The notes: generated by a model from the letters alone, not told the origin. DNA of 64,000 nucleotides from Microbispora oryzae (GCF_017896165.1 NZ_JAFCNB010000017.1:62001-126000), one strand, 5' to 3'. Counted from the stretch's first letter, positions 18,211 to 27,031 are shown. A program made the numbers and translations.

Positions 18211-20007
18211 TCAGCCGAGTCGTTCGACGAGCGCCTGGTATTCGTCCCACAGTCCCCGCGGCAGGTGGTCGCCGAAGGTCGCGAAGTGAGCCGGGATCAG
18301 CGCGGCCTCCTCGCGCCACACCTCCCGGTCCACGCCGAGCAGGGTCTCCAGGTCACTCGGCGGGATGTCGAGGCCGTCGACGTCGAGATCGGCCGGCAGG
18401 TTGCCGATCGGGGACGGCACGGCGGCGGCGGTGCCGTTCAGCCGCCCGGTGATCCACTTGAGCACCCGGCTGTTCTCCCCGAAGCCGGGCCACAGGAAGC
18501 GGCCGTCCGCGCCCTTGCGGAACCAGTTGACGTAGTAGATCCGCGGCAGCTTCGCCGGGTCGGCGGTCTCGCCGATCTCCAGCCAGTGGGCGAAGTAGTC
18601 GCCCATGTTGTAGCCGCAGAACGGCAGCATGGCGAACGGGTCACGGCGCAGCTCGCCGACCCGGCCCTCGGCCGCCGCCGTCTTCTCCGAGGCCACGTTG
18701 GCGCCCAGGAACACCCCGTGCCGCCAGCTCAGCGACTCGGTGACGAGGGGCACGGCGGTGGCCCTGCGCCCGCCGAACAGGATGGCGGAGATCGGCACGC
18801 CGTCCGGGTCCTGCCACTCGGGGGCGATCGTGGGGCACTGCTCCGCCGGCGTGGTGAAGCGGGCGTTGGGGTGCGCCGCGGGCTCGGGCGACTCCGGCGT
18901 CCAGGACCGGCCGCGCCAGTCGGTGAGGTGGGCCGGAGGCTCGTCGGTGAGCCCCTCCCACCACACGTCGCCGTCGTCGGTGAGCGCGACGTTGGTGAAG
19001 ATGCTGTTGCCCCACAGCGTCTCGACGGCGTTGGCGTTGGTGGCCCCGCCGGTGCCGGGCGCCACGCCGAAGAACCCGGCTTCCGGGTTGATCGCGTACA
19101 GGCGGCCGTCGCGGCCGAAGCGCATCCAGGCGATGTCGTCGCCGATCGTCTCGACCGTCCAGCCGGGCAGCGTGGACCTGAGCATCGCGAGATTGGTCTT
19201 GCCGCACGCCGACGGGAAGGCCGCCGCGACGTAACGGGCCTCGCCCTCGGGGGGCGTGACCTTGAGGATCAGCATGTGCTCGGCCAGCCAGCCCTCGTCC
19301 CTGGCCATCACGCTGGCGATGCGCAGGGCGTAGCACTTCTTGCCCAGCAGGGCGTTGCCGCCGTACCCGGATCCGTACGACCAGATCTCCCGGGTCTCCG
19401 GGAAGTGGCTGATGTACTTGGTCGGGCTGCACGGCCACGGCACGTCGGCCTGGCCCGGCGCCAGCGGCGCGCCGACGGAGTGGACGGCGCGCACGAAGTC
19501 GCCGCGCCGCTCGATGAGGCGCAGCGCCCGGTCGCCCATCCTCGTCATGATCCGCATCGACACCACGACGTACGGCGAGTCGGTGATCTCGACGCCGAGC
19601 TGCGAGATCTCCCCGCCCAGGGGGCCCATGCAGAAGGGCACCACGTACATCGTGCGGCCGCGCATGCAGCCGCGGAACAGGGTGGCGAAGGTGCGGCGCA
19701 TCTCGTCCGGCGCGATCCAGTTGTTGGTCGGCCCGGCGTTCTCCTCCCGCTCGGAGCAGATGAACGTCCGGTCCTCGACCCGGGCCACGTCACTCGGGTC
19801 GGAGGCCGCGTGGAAGCTGTTGGGCCGCTTGGCCAGCCGTGTGAAGGTGCCCCGTTCGACGAGCAGGTTGGTCAGCCGAGTCCACTCGGCCTCGGAACCG
19901 TCGCACCATTCGATCCGGTCGGGCCGGGTGAGCGCCGCGATCTCACTCACCCAGGCGGCGAGATCACGATGATCGGTGGGAAGCGGTACCGCTACTGAAA
20001 CAGACAC
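18211..20007 (-). CDS. pckG: Phosphoenolpyruvate carboxykinase (GTP)
   Basis: The 598-residue enzyme is of full length for GTP-type PEPCK and converts oxaloacetate plus GTP to phosphoenolpyruvate, the first step of gluconeogenesis. The kinase-1a P-loop is clear ([13 protein letters not shown]), along with the [20 protein letters not shown] region, metal-binding DDIAWMRFG, and the C-terminal [22 protein letters not shown] guanine-binding segment. The GTG start is preferred since AAAGGAG lies 8 bases upstream; an in-frame GTG 78 bases earlier lacks one. Three DasR/GntR-like inverted repeats upstream suggest carbon-source control. Confidence 0.95.
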   Translation of the reverse strand: MSVSVAVPLPTDHRDLAAWVSEIAALTRPDRIEWCDGSEAEWTRLTNLLVERGTFTRLAKRPNSFHAASDPSDVARVEDRTFICSEREENAGPTNNWIAPDEMRRTFATLFRGCMRGRTMYVVPFCMGPLGGEISQLGVEITDSPYVVVSMRIMTRMGDRALRLIERRGDFVRAVHSVGAPLAPGQADVPWPCSPTKYISHFPETREIWSYGSGYGGNALLGKKCYALRIASVMARDEGWLAEHMLILKVTPPEGEARYVAAAFPSACGKTNLAMLRSTLPGWTVETIGDDIAWMRFGRDGRLYAINPEAGFFGVAPGTGGATNANAVETLWGNSIFTNVALTDDGDVWWEGLTDEPPAHLTDWRGRSWTPESPEPAAHPNARFTTPAEQCPTIAPEWQDPDGVPISAILFGGRRATAVPLVTESLSWRHGVFLGANVASEKTAAAEGRVGELRRDPFAMLPFCGYNMGDYFAHWLEIGETADPAKLPRIYYVNWFRKGADGRFLWPGFGENSRVLKWITGRLNGTAAAVPSPIGNLPADLDVDGLDIPPSDLETLLGVDREVWREEAALIPAHFATFGDHLPRGLWDEYQALVERLG

Positions 20008-20072
20008 GGGGGCGGCTCCTTTATCTCTCACGGCCAGAGAATCATCGGCGACGGACCGCCTGCAGATCCAAT

Positions 20073-20084
20073 TGGCGTAGACCA
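20073..20084. promoter_or_regulatory. DasR-like site 1 upstream of pckG
   Basis: TGGCGTAGACCA matches 10 of 12 positions of the DasR (GntR/HutC) core TGGTCTAGACCA. It is 66 bases upstream of the pckG start, near where its promoter should be. Confidence 0.45.
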
Positions 20085-20242
20085 ACGGAGATTCCTCCCG
20101 CGAATTCGGCGATATTCGTCGATCCCGTGGACCATCACATACCCCCTGGCAGAGGCGGTGATGGTGCGTGGGAGCCTACCCAATCCGGCCGCGTCCAAAA
20201 AACCATCCCGTTTTCCTTACCCGCCTCCCCGCTCCTACACAT

Positions 20243-20273
20243 TGGTATAGGCCAGTTGAATTGGTCCAGACCA
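20243..20273. promoter_or_regulatory. DasR-like sites 2 and 3 upstream of pckG
   Basis: TGGTATAGGCCA (20243-20254, 10/12) and TGGTCCAGACCA (20262-20273, 11/12) are spaced 19 bases apart centre to centre. With site 1 they make three near-palindromes of one type in the 279-base gap 20008-20286, well beyond what unrelated high-GC DNA would be expected to show. They may also affect the gene ending at 20287. Confidence 0.5.
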
Positions 20274-20286
20274 TGCCGGGATTGAT

Positions 20287-20805
20287 TCAGCCCCCGAGCC
20301 CGGGCCCCTCCGCGCGCACCCGGTCGACGTGCTGGAGGGCGTCGCGCAGATCGGCCAGCCAGGTGTCGGTGTGCCGGCCCACGAGCCGTACGCACCAGGC
20401 GAGCGCGTCGCTGCGGCTGCGCGCGACCCCGGCGGCGACGAGTGTGTCGAGGACCTGACGTTCGGGTTGCCGCAGCCGGGTCATCACGGGGACCGACACC
20501 GTGGTGAACATCAGGGTCCGGTCGCCCGCGACGACTCCCCAGGAGACCTTGCGGCGGAACCGGTGCTCCGCCTCCCTCGCGATGTCGATCCGGCGCTCGC
20601 GGGTCTCCTCCCTGAACCTCTCGACGTACCCCTCCAGCGCCGCCTCGCGTTCGACATCGGGGAGGCCTTCGGCGACGGTCAGCGCGGGGAGGGTCCCGAT
20701 GACGGTGATCTCCTCGCGGTCGGTCACGATCCGCGGCCTGCCGGTGAACCACTCCTCGGGGAGACGACCGGCGAACCATCCAGTGAGCTGCTCTGCTGCA
20801 TCCAT
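20287..20805 (-). CDS. Conserved hypothetical protein with ribbon-helix-helix-like segment
   Basis: A 172-residue cytosolic protein. The N-terminal part (LTGWFAGRLPEEWF, IVTDREEITVIGTLP) is unrecognised. Around residues 105-145 a strand (FTTVSVPVMTRL) is followed by helices ending in VAAGVARSRSDALAWCVRLV, which resembles an RHH DNA-binding fold with its SRSDA turn. The ATG at 20805 is preferred to one 24 bases upstream because a perfect palindrome (20805-20820) sits exactly at it, implying an operator overlapping the start. It is divergent from an MFS exporter, so it may repress itself and the exporter. Function is otherwise unknown. Confidence 0.6.
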   Translation of the reverse strand: MDAAEQLTGWFAGRLPEEWFTGRPRIVTDREEITVIGTLPALTVAEGLPDVEREAALEGYVERFREETRERRIDIAREAEHRFRRKVSWGVVAGDRTLMFTTVSVPVMTRLRQPERQVLDTLVAAGVARSRSDALAWCVRLVGRHTDTWLADLRDALQHVDRVRAEGPGLGG

Positions 20806-20820
20806 GTAATCAAGATTACA
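20805..20820. promoter_or_regulatory. Perfect palindromic operator at a start codon
   Basis: TGTAATC-AA-GATTACA has 7+7 inverted arms and is AT-rich in a GC-rich region. It touches the ATG of the leftward hypothetical gene and lies 72-87 bases before the rightward MFS gene. Confidence 0.65.
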
Positions 20821-20854
20821 GCGATTCATCGGGTCGGCAACGAGGGCAGGCCAG

Positions 20855-20885
20855 TTGACATAGGCTCCATTTTGCGAGCTACTTT
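20855..20885 (+). promoter_or_regulatory. Promoter of the MFS exporter gene
   Basis: TTGACA (20855-20860) is followed, after 19 bases, by TACTTT (20880-20885), which is exactly six bases before the GTG start. No ribosome site is present, so the transcript is probably leaderless. The spacer is slightly long. Confidence 0.5.
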
Positions 20886-20891
20886 CATTCT

Positions 20892-22436
20892 GTGGCTACT
20901 TCCACTTCTCGATGGTGGGCGCTCGGCGCCCTCGTGCTCAGCGTGCTGGTCATCGGCATGGACGCGACGATCCTCAACGTCGCGCTGCCCACCCTCGCGG
21001 CCGATCTCCACGCGACGACCCGCGACCTGCAGTGGATCGTCGACGCGTACATGGTTCCGTTCGCCGCGCTCATGCTCCCGGCCGGCGCGTTCGGCGACCG
21101 GTTCGGCCGCAGACGGCTCCTGCTCGCCGGCCTCGCGGCCTTCGCCGTCGCCTCCGTCGTGGCGACGGCCGCGGGGGGCACCGGGCAACTGATCGCGGCT
21201 CGCGCGCTGATGGGCGCGGGCGGCGCGCTGATCATGCCGCTGTCCACGTCGATCCTCCCGGTGATCTTCCCTCCGGCCGAGCGGGGACGGGCGATCGCGG
21301 CATGGACGGCCGCGGTGGCCCTGGGCCTGCCGCTCGGCCCGATCGTCGGCGGCTACCTGCTCGACCACTTCCGGTGGGGGTCGATCTTCTTGATCAACAT
21401 TCCGGTCGTCGTCGTCGCGGCGCTGGTCACGGCGGTGTTCGTGCCGGAGTCCCGCGACCCGTCCGCGTCTCGGCTCGACTCGCCGGGCGCCCTGCTGTCG
21501 GTCGCCGGTCTGGCCGCGCTGGTCTTCGGGATCATCGAAGCCCCCTCCAAGGGATGGGGCGACCCAGCGGTGCTCGCCGGTCTCGGCGCGGGCGTGGTGC
21601 TGTTGACGGCGTTCGCGCTGGTGGAGGCGCGCGGTCCGGCGGCGATGGTCGACCTCCGCCTGTTCCGCAGCCGGGTGTTCGTCTGGGGTGCGGTCGGGGC
21701 CACGTTCGTCAGCCTCGGCATGGCGGGCGTGTTGTTCGTCGTACCGCAGCACCTGCAGGCCGTCCTCGGGTACGACGCCCTCGGCACCGGGATCCGGGTG
21801 ATCCCCATGGTCGCCGGGCTCATGGCCGGGGGCCTCGCGGGCGAACGGCTGACCGCACGCCTCGGACTGCGAGCCCTGATGACCGCCGGGCTCGTGATCC
21901 TCGCCGCCGGGTTCCTGCTCGGCGCCACGACCGGTCCCGCCTCGGGCTACGGCCTCACCGCGGCCTGGCTCGCCGTCGCGGGGGCGGGAACCGGCCTGGC
22001 CATGGTGCCCGCGATGGACGGCGTGCTCGCCACGCTTCCCGAGGAACGGACGGGATCCGGCTCGGCCACCCTGCAGACCGTGCGCCAGGTCGGGGCCACG
22101 ATGGGCGTTGCGGTGCTGGGCAGCCTGCTGTCGGCGGTCTACGTGGCCCGGCTCCCGGAGGGCGTCCCCGCCCCCGCCGGCGACTCGGTGACCGCGGCGG
22201 TGGAGGTGGCGGCCCGGACCGGGAACGCGGACCTGCTCCGCGCGGCCAGGGAGGCGTTCGTGGGCGCCATGGACCAGGTCCTGCTGGTGTGCGGGGTGGC
22301 GTCCGTGCTGGCCGCCGTCCTCGTGGTCGTCTTCCTCACCCGCGCCACGGGCACCGCTGCGGTCCCGGCCGTCCAGACGGCACAATCAGGGCATGACCAC
22401 ACCGCAGCGCCTCGGCCGCACTCCCCCCTCCCCTGA
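20892..22436 (+). CDS. DHA2-family MFS drug exporter (EmrB/QacA type)
   Basis: A 514-residue, 14-helix transporter. Diagnostic segments are VLVIGMDATILNVALPTLAADL, LQWIVDAYMVPFAALMLPAGAFGDRFGRRR (motif A) and the antiporter motif C-like GLPLGPIVGGYLL. Such proteins export cationic drugs or metabolites with proton antiport. The C-terminal tail overlaps the start of the following TetR gene by 44 bases, so the two are co-translated. The last ~30 residues are charged and polar, lie in that overlap and are probably an extension unique to this lineage. Confidence 0.88.
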   Translation: MATSTSRWWALGALVLSVLVIGMDATILNVALPTLAADLHATTRDLQWIVDAYMVPFAALMLPAGAFGDRFGRRRLLLAGLAAFAVASVVATAAGGTGQLIAARALMGAGGALIMPLSTSILPVIFPPAERGRAIAAWTAAVALGLPLGPIVGGYLLDHFRWGSIFLINIPVVVVAALVTAVFVPESRDPSASRLDSPGALLSVAGLAALVFGIIEAPSKGWGDPAVLAGLGAGVVLLTAFALVEARGPAAMVDLRLFRSRVFVWGAVGATFVSLGMAGVLFVVPQHLQAVLGYDALGTGIRVIPMVAGLMAGGLAGERLTARLGLRALMTAGLVILAAGFLLGATTGPASGYGLTAAWLAVAGAGTGLAMVPAMDGVLATLPEERTGSGSATLQTVRQVGATMGVAVLGSLLSAVYVARLPEGVPAPAGDSVTAAVEVAARTGNADLLRAAREAFVGAMDQVLLVCGVASVLAAVLVVVFLTRATGTAAVPAVQTAQSGHDHTAAPRPHSPLP

Positions 22437-23025
22437 GCATGCGGTGACGAGCCTGCGCGAACGCAAGAAGGCAAGGACCCGCCGCACCATCCAGGAGGAG
22501 GCCCTCCGGCTGTTCTCCGAGCAGGGATACGAGGCCACCACGGTCGAGCAGATCGCCGAGGCGGCCGAGGTGTCGCCGAGCACCTTCTTCCGCTATTTCC
22601 CCACCAAGGAGGACGTGGTCACGCAGGACGACTACGACCCCCTCCTCCTGTCGGCGATCATGGCGCAGCCGGCCGGTGTGCCTCCGCTTACGGCCATCAG
22701 GGCCGCGTTCCGCTCCGCGTTCGCCTCGATCCCCCCGCGCGAGATGGACCAGCTCCTCTTCCGTACCAGGCTGTCGACCACGGTCCCCGCGCTGCGCGCG
22801 CGGACCGTGGACAACCTGTTCTCGACGATGGACGCGCTCGCCGGAGCGGTCGCCGAGCGGGCGGGCCGCGACCCGCGCGGCCCCGCCGTACAGGCCCTCG
22901 CGGGGGCCGTCCTCGGCGTCATGCTGCCGGTCCTGTCCACCTGGGTCGAACGGGACGGCACGACGCCGCTCCCGGACCTCATCGACGAGGCCATGGGCTA
23001 CCTGGAGGCGGGCCTGCCGCTGTGA
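22393..23025 (+). CDS. TetR-family transcriptional regulator
   Basis: The 210-residue protein has the TetR DNA-binding domain near residues 22-68 (RRTIQEEALRLFSEQGYEATT, EVSPSTFFRYFPTKEDVV) and a ligand-binding C-terminal part. It begins inside the exporter gene, with an AGGG element before the ATG, which is the common arrangement for local control of an efflux pump. The inducer is likely a pump substrate, but this is inference. Confidence 0.88.
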   Translation: MTTPQRLGRTPPSPEHAVTSLRERKKARTRRTIQEEALRLFSEQGYEATTVEQIAEAAEVSPSTFFRYFPTKEDVVTQDDYDPLLLSAIMAQPAGVPPLTAIRAAFRSAFASIPPREMDQLLFRTRLSTTVPALRARTVDNLFSTMDALAGAVAERAGRDPRGPAVQALAGAVLGVMLPVLSTWVERDGTTPLPDLIDEAMGYLEAGLPL

Positions 23026-23044
23026 ACGCCCGCGAACGGGCCGC

Positions 23045-24406
23045 TCAGCGCACCCGGGCGGAGGTCTCGGGGCTCACCCGCACCACCCCGGCGAGGTTCC
23101 TGGTGTAGATCTTCGCGATCCGCACGACGTCGCCGGTGTGCGGGGCGTGCAGCATCTTCCCGTCGCCCCAGTAGATCGCCACGTGGGAGATGTAGCCGGG
23201 ATTGGTGGGATCGTTGCGCCAGAACAGCAGGTCGCCGGGCTGGGCCTGGGAGAGCGGCACGTGCGGCCCGGCCGCCCACTGCTGGGCGGCCACCCTGGGC
23301 ATCCGCACCCCCGCCTGCCGGTACGCCCACTGGACCAGCCCGGAGCAGTCGAAGCTGTCAGGCCCCTCGGCCCCCCAGACGTACGGGCGGCCAAGCTTGC
23401 TCACGGCGGCCTGCAGCGCCCTCGTGAGCTGATCGCCCGACATGAACGCCGACGACGGCCACGTCGTGCGGCCGCCCTCGGGCGCGACCACCACCGGGTT
23501 GATCCCGGCGACCTGGGTGCCCTTGGGCAGGATCTTGAGGAGCTTCGCGCGGAGCTTGGCCGAGTCGACCTTGGGGGCGCTCACCACCAGCGCGTTGCCC
23601 TCCGGGATGCCGAGCCCCCGCGCCGTCGGCCGGGACACGATCGCGGCGATCGACCCCATGCCCACCGTGGCGTACGCGCCGATGCGCAGCCTGAGGCCGC
23701 CGCCGTCCACCGTGGAGCCCAGTTTCACGCCGCCGTCGTGGCCCAGTTCGAACGACACCGCCATGTCGCCCGCGGCGACGTCGCGCCAGAGGTCGTCGGA
23801 TCCTGCGGTGATCTTGGGGGTGTACGAGCGGAAGGTCGACGGGTCGACACCCATCGTGGGCACGCGCTTGCCGTCCACGAGTACGCCGGCGGCGTCCGTG
23901 ACCTCGGCCGACTCGACGCCCGCCTGCCGCCGTACGCGGTCGACGACCTCCGCGGGCAGCGGGTCCTTGGCCACGACGAAAAGATGCGGCCGGATCAGCT
24001 TGGTCAGCGGGGCCACGGCCGAGGGCGCGGGGCCGGTCCCGGCGTTCCGGTCGCCCCCGCCGTCCTGCCGGGGGCCGGGCTCGCGTTCGCCCGCGCGGTG
24101 GGTGGCCGTCCGGCCGTCGTCCAGGCGCCGGTCGTCGCCGGTGGCCGTGAAGCGGGTGGCGTCCGGCGAGACGACCCCGCCGAGGATGAGGATGTCGACG
24201 GACAGGACCGCGACGAGCAGGGCGGCCACGAAGGGGAAGACGCGCCGCGGGAGGGTCGAACGGCGGCTGGGGGCCCGCCGGAGCGGGCGCGGCCCGTAGG
24301 CCAGGTCCTGGCGGGCCTCTAAGACGATCCTGGCGACGTTGCGGCGGATCCGGGTGGAGACGCGCGCTCGACGATCGAGCACGATCTCACCCCTTTCCCC
24401 GGCCAT
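23045..24406 (-). CDS. NlpC/P60 (C40) peptidoglycan endopeptidase, membrane anchored
   Basis: A 453-residue protein with a basic N-terminus, one membrane helix (about 60-80, VFPFVAALLVAVLSVDILILG), an extracellular region of unknown fold, and a C-terminal NlpC/P60 domain: catalytic Cys354 in DSFDCSGLV, His in SHVAIYWG and a third polar residue at HAPHTGD. It should cleave wall stem peptides. Start choice is uncertain: the ATG used lacks a good ribosome site, while a GTG eight codons later (24382) follows a GGGG stretch by seven bases. The gene converges on the TetR gene with a 19-base gap. Confidence 0.85.
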   Translation of the reverse strand: MAGERGEIVLDRRARVSTRIRRNVARIVLEARQDLAYGPRPLRRAPSRRSTLPRRVFPFVAALLVAVLSVDILILGGVVSPDATRFTATGDDRRLDDGRTATHRAGEREPGPRQDGGGDRNAGTGPAPSAVAPLTKLIRPHLFVVAKDPLPAEVVDRVRRQAGVESAEVTDAAGVLVDGKRVPTMGVDPSTFRSYTPKITAGSDDLWRDVAAGDMAVSFELGHDGGVKLGSTVDGGGLRLRIGAYATVGMGSIAAIVSRPTARGLGIPEGNALVVSAPKVDSAKLRAKLLKILPKGTQVAGINPVVVAPEGGRTTWPSSAFMSGDQLTRALQAAVSKLGRPYVWGAEGPDSFDCSGLVQWAYRQAGVRMPRVAAQQWAAGPHVPLSQAQPGDLLFWRNDPTNPGYISHVAIYWGDGKMLHAPHTGDVVRIAKIYTRNLAGVVRVSPETSARVR

Positions 24407-24490
24407 GGTCCGTTCCAGGGATGAGCCTGCCCGACGGCGGAGAATCCCGCAATCCGTTACGGAATTCCCGCCGTGGGGTTTTCGTCCGGA

Positions 24491-24991
24491 TCAGTTGCCG
24501 ATGTACGGCACTGCCTCAAGGATCTCCACCGAGCTCTGCCGGCCGTTGGGCATCGTGTAGGTGGCGGTCTCGCCGACCTTCTTGCCGTTGATGGCGGCCC
24601 CGAGCGGGGAGTTCGGCGAGTAGACGTCGATGGGGGCGCCGCTCTCCTCGCGGGAGGCGAGCAGGAAGGTGACCTCCTCGTCGTCGCCCCGGAAGCGGAC
24701 CGTCACGGTCATGCCGGGGCCGACGACCCCTTCGGCCCGGGGAGCCTCGCCGACTCTCGCGCTGTCGAGGATCTGGCGGAGGTGGAAGATGCGGGCCTCC
24801 ATCTTGCCCTGCTCGTCCTTGGCGGCGTGGTAGCCGCCGTTCTCCCTGAGGTCGCCCTCTTCACGGGCGGCTTCGATCTTCTTGGCGATGTCCGTGCGTC
24901 CCGGGCCGGAAAGGTACTCGTACTCCTCCTTGAGGCGGTCGTACGCCTCCTGCGTCAGCCAGGTGACGTTTTCGTTCTGGGAGACGGCCAC
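24491..24991 (-). CDS. greA: Transcription elongation factor GreA
   Basis: The 166-residue protein contains the N-terminal coiled-coil (LKEEYEYLSGPGRTDIAKKI, EARE.GDLRENGGYHAAKDEQG) whose acidic tip stimulates RNA polymerase to cleave backtracked RNA, and the C-terminal domain with the PLGAAINGKKVGET motif. The GTG start fits an AAGGAG five bases upstream; longer alternatives lack one. In mycobacteria greA also sits next to a DUF4307-type gene and mca, as here. Confidence 0.95.
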   Translation of the reverse strand: MAVSQNENVTWLTQEAYDRLKEEYEYLSGPGRTDIAKKIEAAREEGDLRENGGYHAAKDEQGKMEARIFHLRQILDSARVGEAPRAEGVVGPGMTVTVRFRGDDEEVTFLLASREESGAPIDVYSPNSPLGAAINGKKVGETATYTMPNGRQSSVEILEAVPYIGN

Positions 24992-25068
24992 GGGCTCTCC
25001 TTGTTTCCGTAAGTGACTCGATAGGCGTTGAGAAGTTAACGCCGTCGAACGCTTCCCCAAAGATTCCA

Positions 25069-25494
25069 CTATACGAGATCGCAGTAGTCGACCTGAACCG
25101 TCGTGGCCTGCGCACTTGTCCGTACACGCTCGTCGAGCCGCACGTCGGAGCCGGCGGCCGGCACGGCGATGTCGCGGCTGCCGACCTCCAGGTGCCGCGT
25201 GTCGAGGGCCCGCAGCCGGCAGGTGGCCGCGCGCCCCGAGGGCTTGTGGACGGTGAACGTCACGTCGGCGTGGTCGGCCGCCGCGGCGTCGTAAGTGATC
25301 ACCTGGCCGTTGACGACGGGATTCCCGTTGGCCGCGAGCATCACGTAGCCCCAGCCGCCGCCCATCAGCGCGACGAGGAGGCCGATGACGACGTACGCCA
25401 CGCGAGTGCCGCGGCCCGCCGGGCGCTCGGCGAAGTCGTCCGGCGTGCCGAGGACGGGGGTCTGCCCCCCCTCAGACGCCTGATCGCTGGCCAT
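25069..25494 (-). CDS. DUF4307 domain membrane protein
   Basis: A 141-residue protein with a short acidic tail, one membrane helix (about 35-57, VAYVVIGLLVALMGGGWGYVML) and an extracytoplasmic domain with two cysteines (ATCRLRALD and VDYCDLV) that could form a disulfide. This matches the actinobacterial DUF4307 family, regularly found between greA and mca (Rv1081c position). The ATG follows AAAGGA by eight bases. Function is unknown; the neighbourhood hints at a link to mycothiol or redox stress. Confidence 0.8.
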   Translation of the reverse strand: MASDQASEGGQTPVLGTPDDFAERPAGRGTRVAYVVIGLLVALMGGGWGYVMLAANGNPVVNGQVITYDAAAADHADVTFTVHKPSGRAATCRLRALDTRHLEVGSRDIAVPAAGSDVRLDERVRTSAQATTVQVDYCDLV

Positions 25495-25580
25495 CGCGGA
25501 ATCCTTTCGGAAACTGTCGGTGTTGTGCGAGACGATTGCCCACACGGGTTTGGCCGTGCCGTGCGGGCGCGAACGGGTCG

Positions 25581-25602
25581 CTACGAAGCACCTACGAAGC
25601 AC
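25581..25602. repeat. Two copies of an 11-bp direct repeat upstream of mca
   Basis: CTACGAAGCAC occurs twice in a row. The 11-base period puts the copies on one face of the helix, which suits a tandem-binding regulator. It lies in the 163-base divergent region between the DUF4307 gene and mca. Confidence 0.55.
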
Positions 25603-25617
25603 ACGGCCAATTAGAAG

Positions 25618-25637
25618 CTAACCTCTTCTGGGGTTAG
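25618..25637. promoter_or_regulatory. Inverted repeat in the mca promoter region
   Basis: CTAACC-N8-GGTTAG is a perfect 6+6 inverted repeat ending 20 bases before the mca GTG. It is a candidate operator for a thiol-stress regulator; no known consensus is matched. Confidence 0.4.
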
Positions 25638-25657
25638 AGGACACCACGAGGAGAGCC

Positions 25658-26539
25658 GTGAGTGCATCGTTGAGACTGATGGCCGTTCACGCGCACCCCG
25701 ACGACGAGTCGAGCAAGGGTGCGGCCACGATGGCGCGTTACGCAGCCGAAGGGGTGAGCGTGCTCGTCGTGACGTGTACCGGCGGTGAACGCGGCTCGAT
25801 CCTCAACCCGAAGATGGACCGGCCCGACATCCTGGAGAACATGGGCGAGGTCCGCCGCCTGGAGATGGAGAAGGCGCGCCAGATCCTCGGGGTCGATCAG
25901 CGGTTCCTCGGCTTCGTCGACTCCGGGCTGCCGGAGGACGAGAACGAGCCGCTGCCCGAGGGGTGCTTCGGGCTCCAGCCGCTGGAGACGGCCTCCGCGC
26001 CGCTCGTCGCCGCGATCCGCGACTTCCGGCCGCACGTGATCCTGACGTACGACGACGACGGCGGCTACCCCCACCCCGACCACGTGATGACCAACCGGAT
26101 CTCGATCGAGGCGTTCGAGGCGGCCGGCGACCCCGACCGCTACCCCGGCACCGGGGAGCCCTGGCAGCCGCTCAAGCTCTACTACCACATGGGCTTCACC
26201 AAGGAGCGGTTCGAGGCGCTGCACGAGGCGATGACCGCCCGCGACATCGGCTCGCCGTACGCCGACTGGATCTCCCGGTGGGAGGACCGGCCGCAGAAGT
26301 GGGCCGTCACCACCCGGGTGCCGTGCGGCGACTACTTCGAGGTGCGCGACCAGGCGCTGCTGGCCCACGCGACGCAGGTCGACCCCGACGGGTTCTGGTT
26401 CGTCTGCCCGCGGGAGATCCAGCAGGAGGTCTGGCCCACCGAGGACTACCACCTCGCGCGGTCCCTGGTCGACACCGAGTTCCCCGAGGACGACCTGTTC
26501 GCCGGGATCCACGCGGGGGTCTCCCCTGCCTGCTCGTAA
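25658..26539 (+). CDS. mca: Mycothiol S-conjugate amidase
   Basis: The 293-residue enzyme has the zinc-binding AHPDDE motif at its start (residues 12-17), the TCTGGERGSILNP segment and the HPDH motif (YPHPDHVMTN), together with the longer Mca-specific regions WISRWEDRPQKWAVTTRV and DYFEVRDQALLAHATQVDP. Mca cleaves mycothiol conjugates of toxins and drugs to mercapturic acids that are exported. It is distinguished from the MshB deacetylase by these segments and by the greA neighbourhood. The GTG start follows GAGGAG. The encoded pathway means that the cell uses mycothiol. Confidence 0.94.
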   Translation: MSASLRLMAVHAHPDDESSKGAATMARYAAEGVSVLVVTCTGGERGSILNPKMDRPDILENMGEVRRLEMEKARQILGVDQRFLGFVDSGLPEDENEPLPEGCFGLQPLETASAPLVAAIRDFRPHVILTYDDDGGYPHPDHVMTNRISIEAFEAAGDPDRYPGTGEPWQPLKLYYHMGFTKERFEALHEAMTARDIGSPYADWISRWEDRPQKWAVTTRVPCGDYFEVRDQALLAHATQVDPDGFWFVCPREIQQEVWPTEDYHLARSLVDTEFPEDDLFAGIHAGVSPACS

Positions 26540-26548
26540 GCTGGAGGC

Positions 26549-26716
26549 GTGGACTACACGACGTACGGCCCGGGCATCCTGGCGTTCCTCATCGTCGCCG
26601 CGATCGGCGTGGCCCTGTTCTTCCTGCTCAAGTCGATGAACAGGCAGTTCGGCAAGATCCAGGTGCCGGACGACGAGCACGCGAAGCGCGGCGGCGAGAA
26701 CGGGCACGGCGCATGA
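26549..26716 (+). CDS. Small conserved single-span membrane protein downstream of mca
   Basis: A 55-residue product with one membrane helix (ILAFLIVAAIGVALFFLL, about residues 10-27) and a charged tail containing SMNRQFGKIQVP. It lies 9 bases after mca and overlaps the next gene by an ATGA. Small proteins of this kind follow mca in other actinobacteria (Rv1083 position). The GGAGG upstream is only one base from the chosen GTG, so the exact start is uncertain. Function unknown; a membrane partner of mycothiol detoxification is possible. Confidence 0.7.
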   Translation: MDYTTYGPGILAFLIVAAIGVALFFLLKSMNRQFGKIQVPDDEHAKRGGENGHGA

Positions 26717-27021
26717 CCGAGGTCGCAGACAACACCGAGGCGCATCGTTACGAGATCACGGTGGACGGCGTCGTCGCCGGCTTCGCCGAGTACCGGCTGC
26801 GCCCGGGGAAGATCGTCTTCACCCACACCGAGGTCCGCGACGAGTTCGAGGGCCGAGGCCTGGGCAGCACACTGATCCGGGGCGCGCTCGACGCCGTCAG
26901 GCCCTCGGGGCTGGCCGTTGTGCCGCTGTGCCCGTTCGTGGCGCGCTACATCAGGCGGCACCCCGAGTACCGCGACCTGGTCGATCCCGAACACCTCGAC
27001 CTGGTGACCACCACCGACTGA
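26713..27021 (+). CDS. Small GNAT-like N-acetyltransferase (NATD1/YjdJ type)
   Basis: The 102-residue protein is a minimal GNAT fold: VDGVVAGFAEYRLRPGKIVFTH, then the acetyl-CoA loop FEGRGLGSTLIRGALD, and CPFVARYIRRHPEYRDLV, which is typical of the short YjdJ/NATD1 family. ATGA overlap puts it in the mca operon. The substrate is unknown. Confidence 0.85.
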   Translation: MTEVADNTEAHRYEITVDGVVAGFAEYRLRPGKIVFTHTEVRDEFEGRGLGSTLIRGALDAVRPSGLAVVPLCPFVARYIRRHPEYRDLVDPEHLDLVTTTD

Positions 27022-27031
27022 GCGCCCGGCC

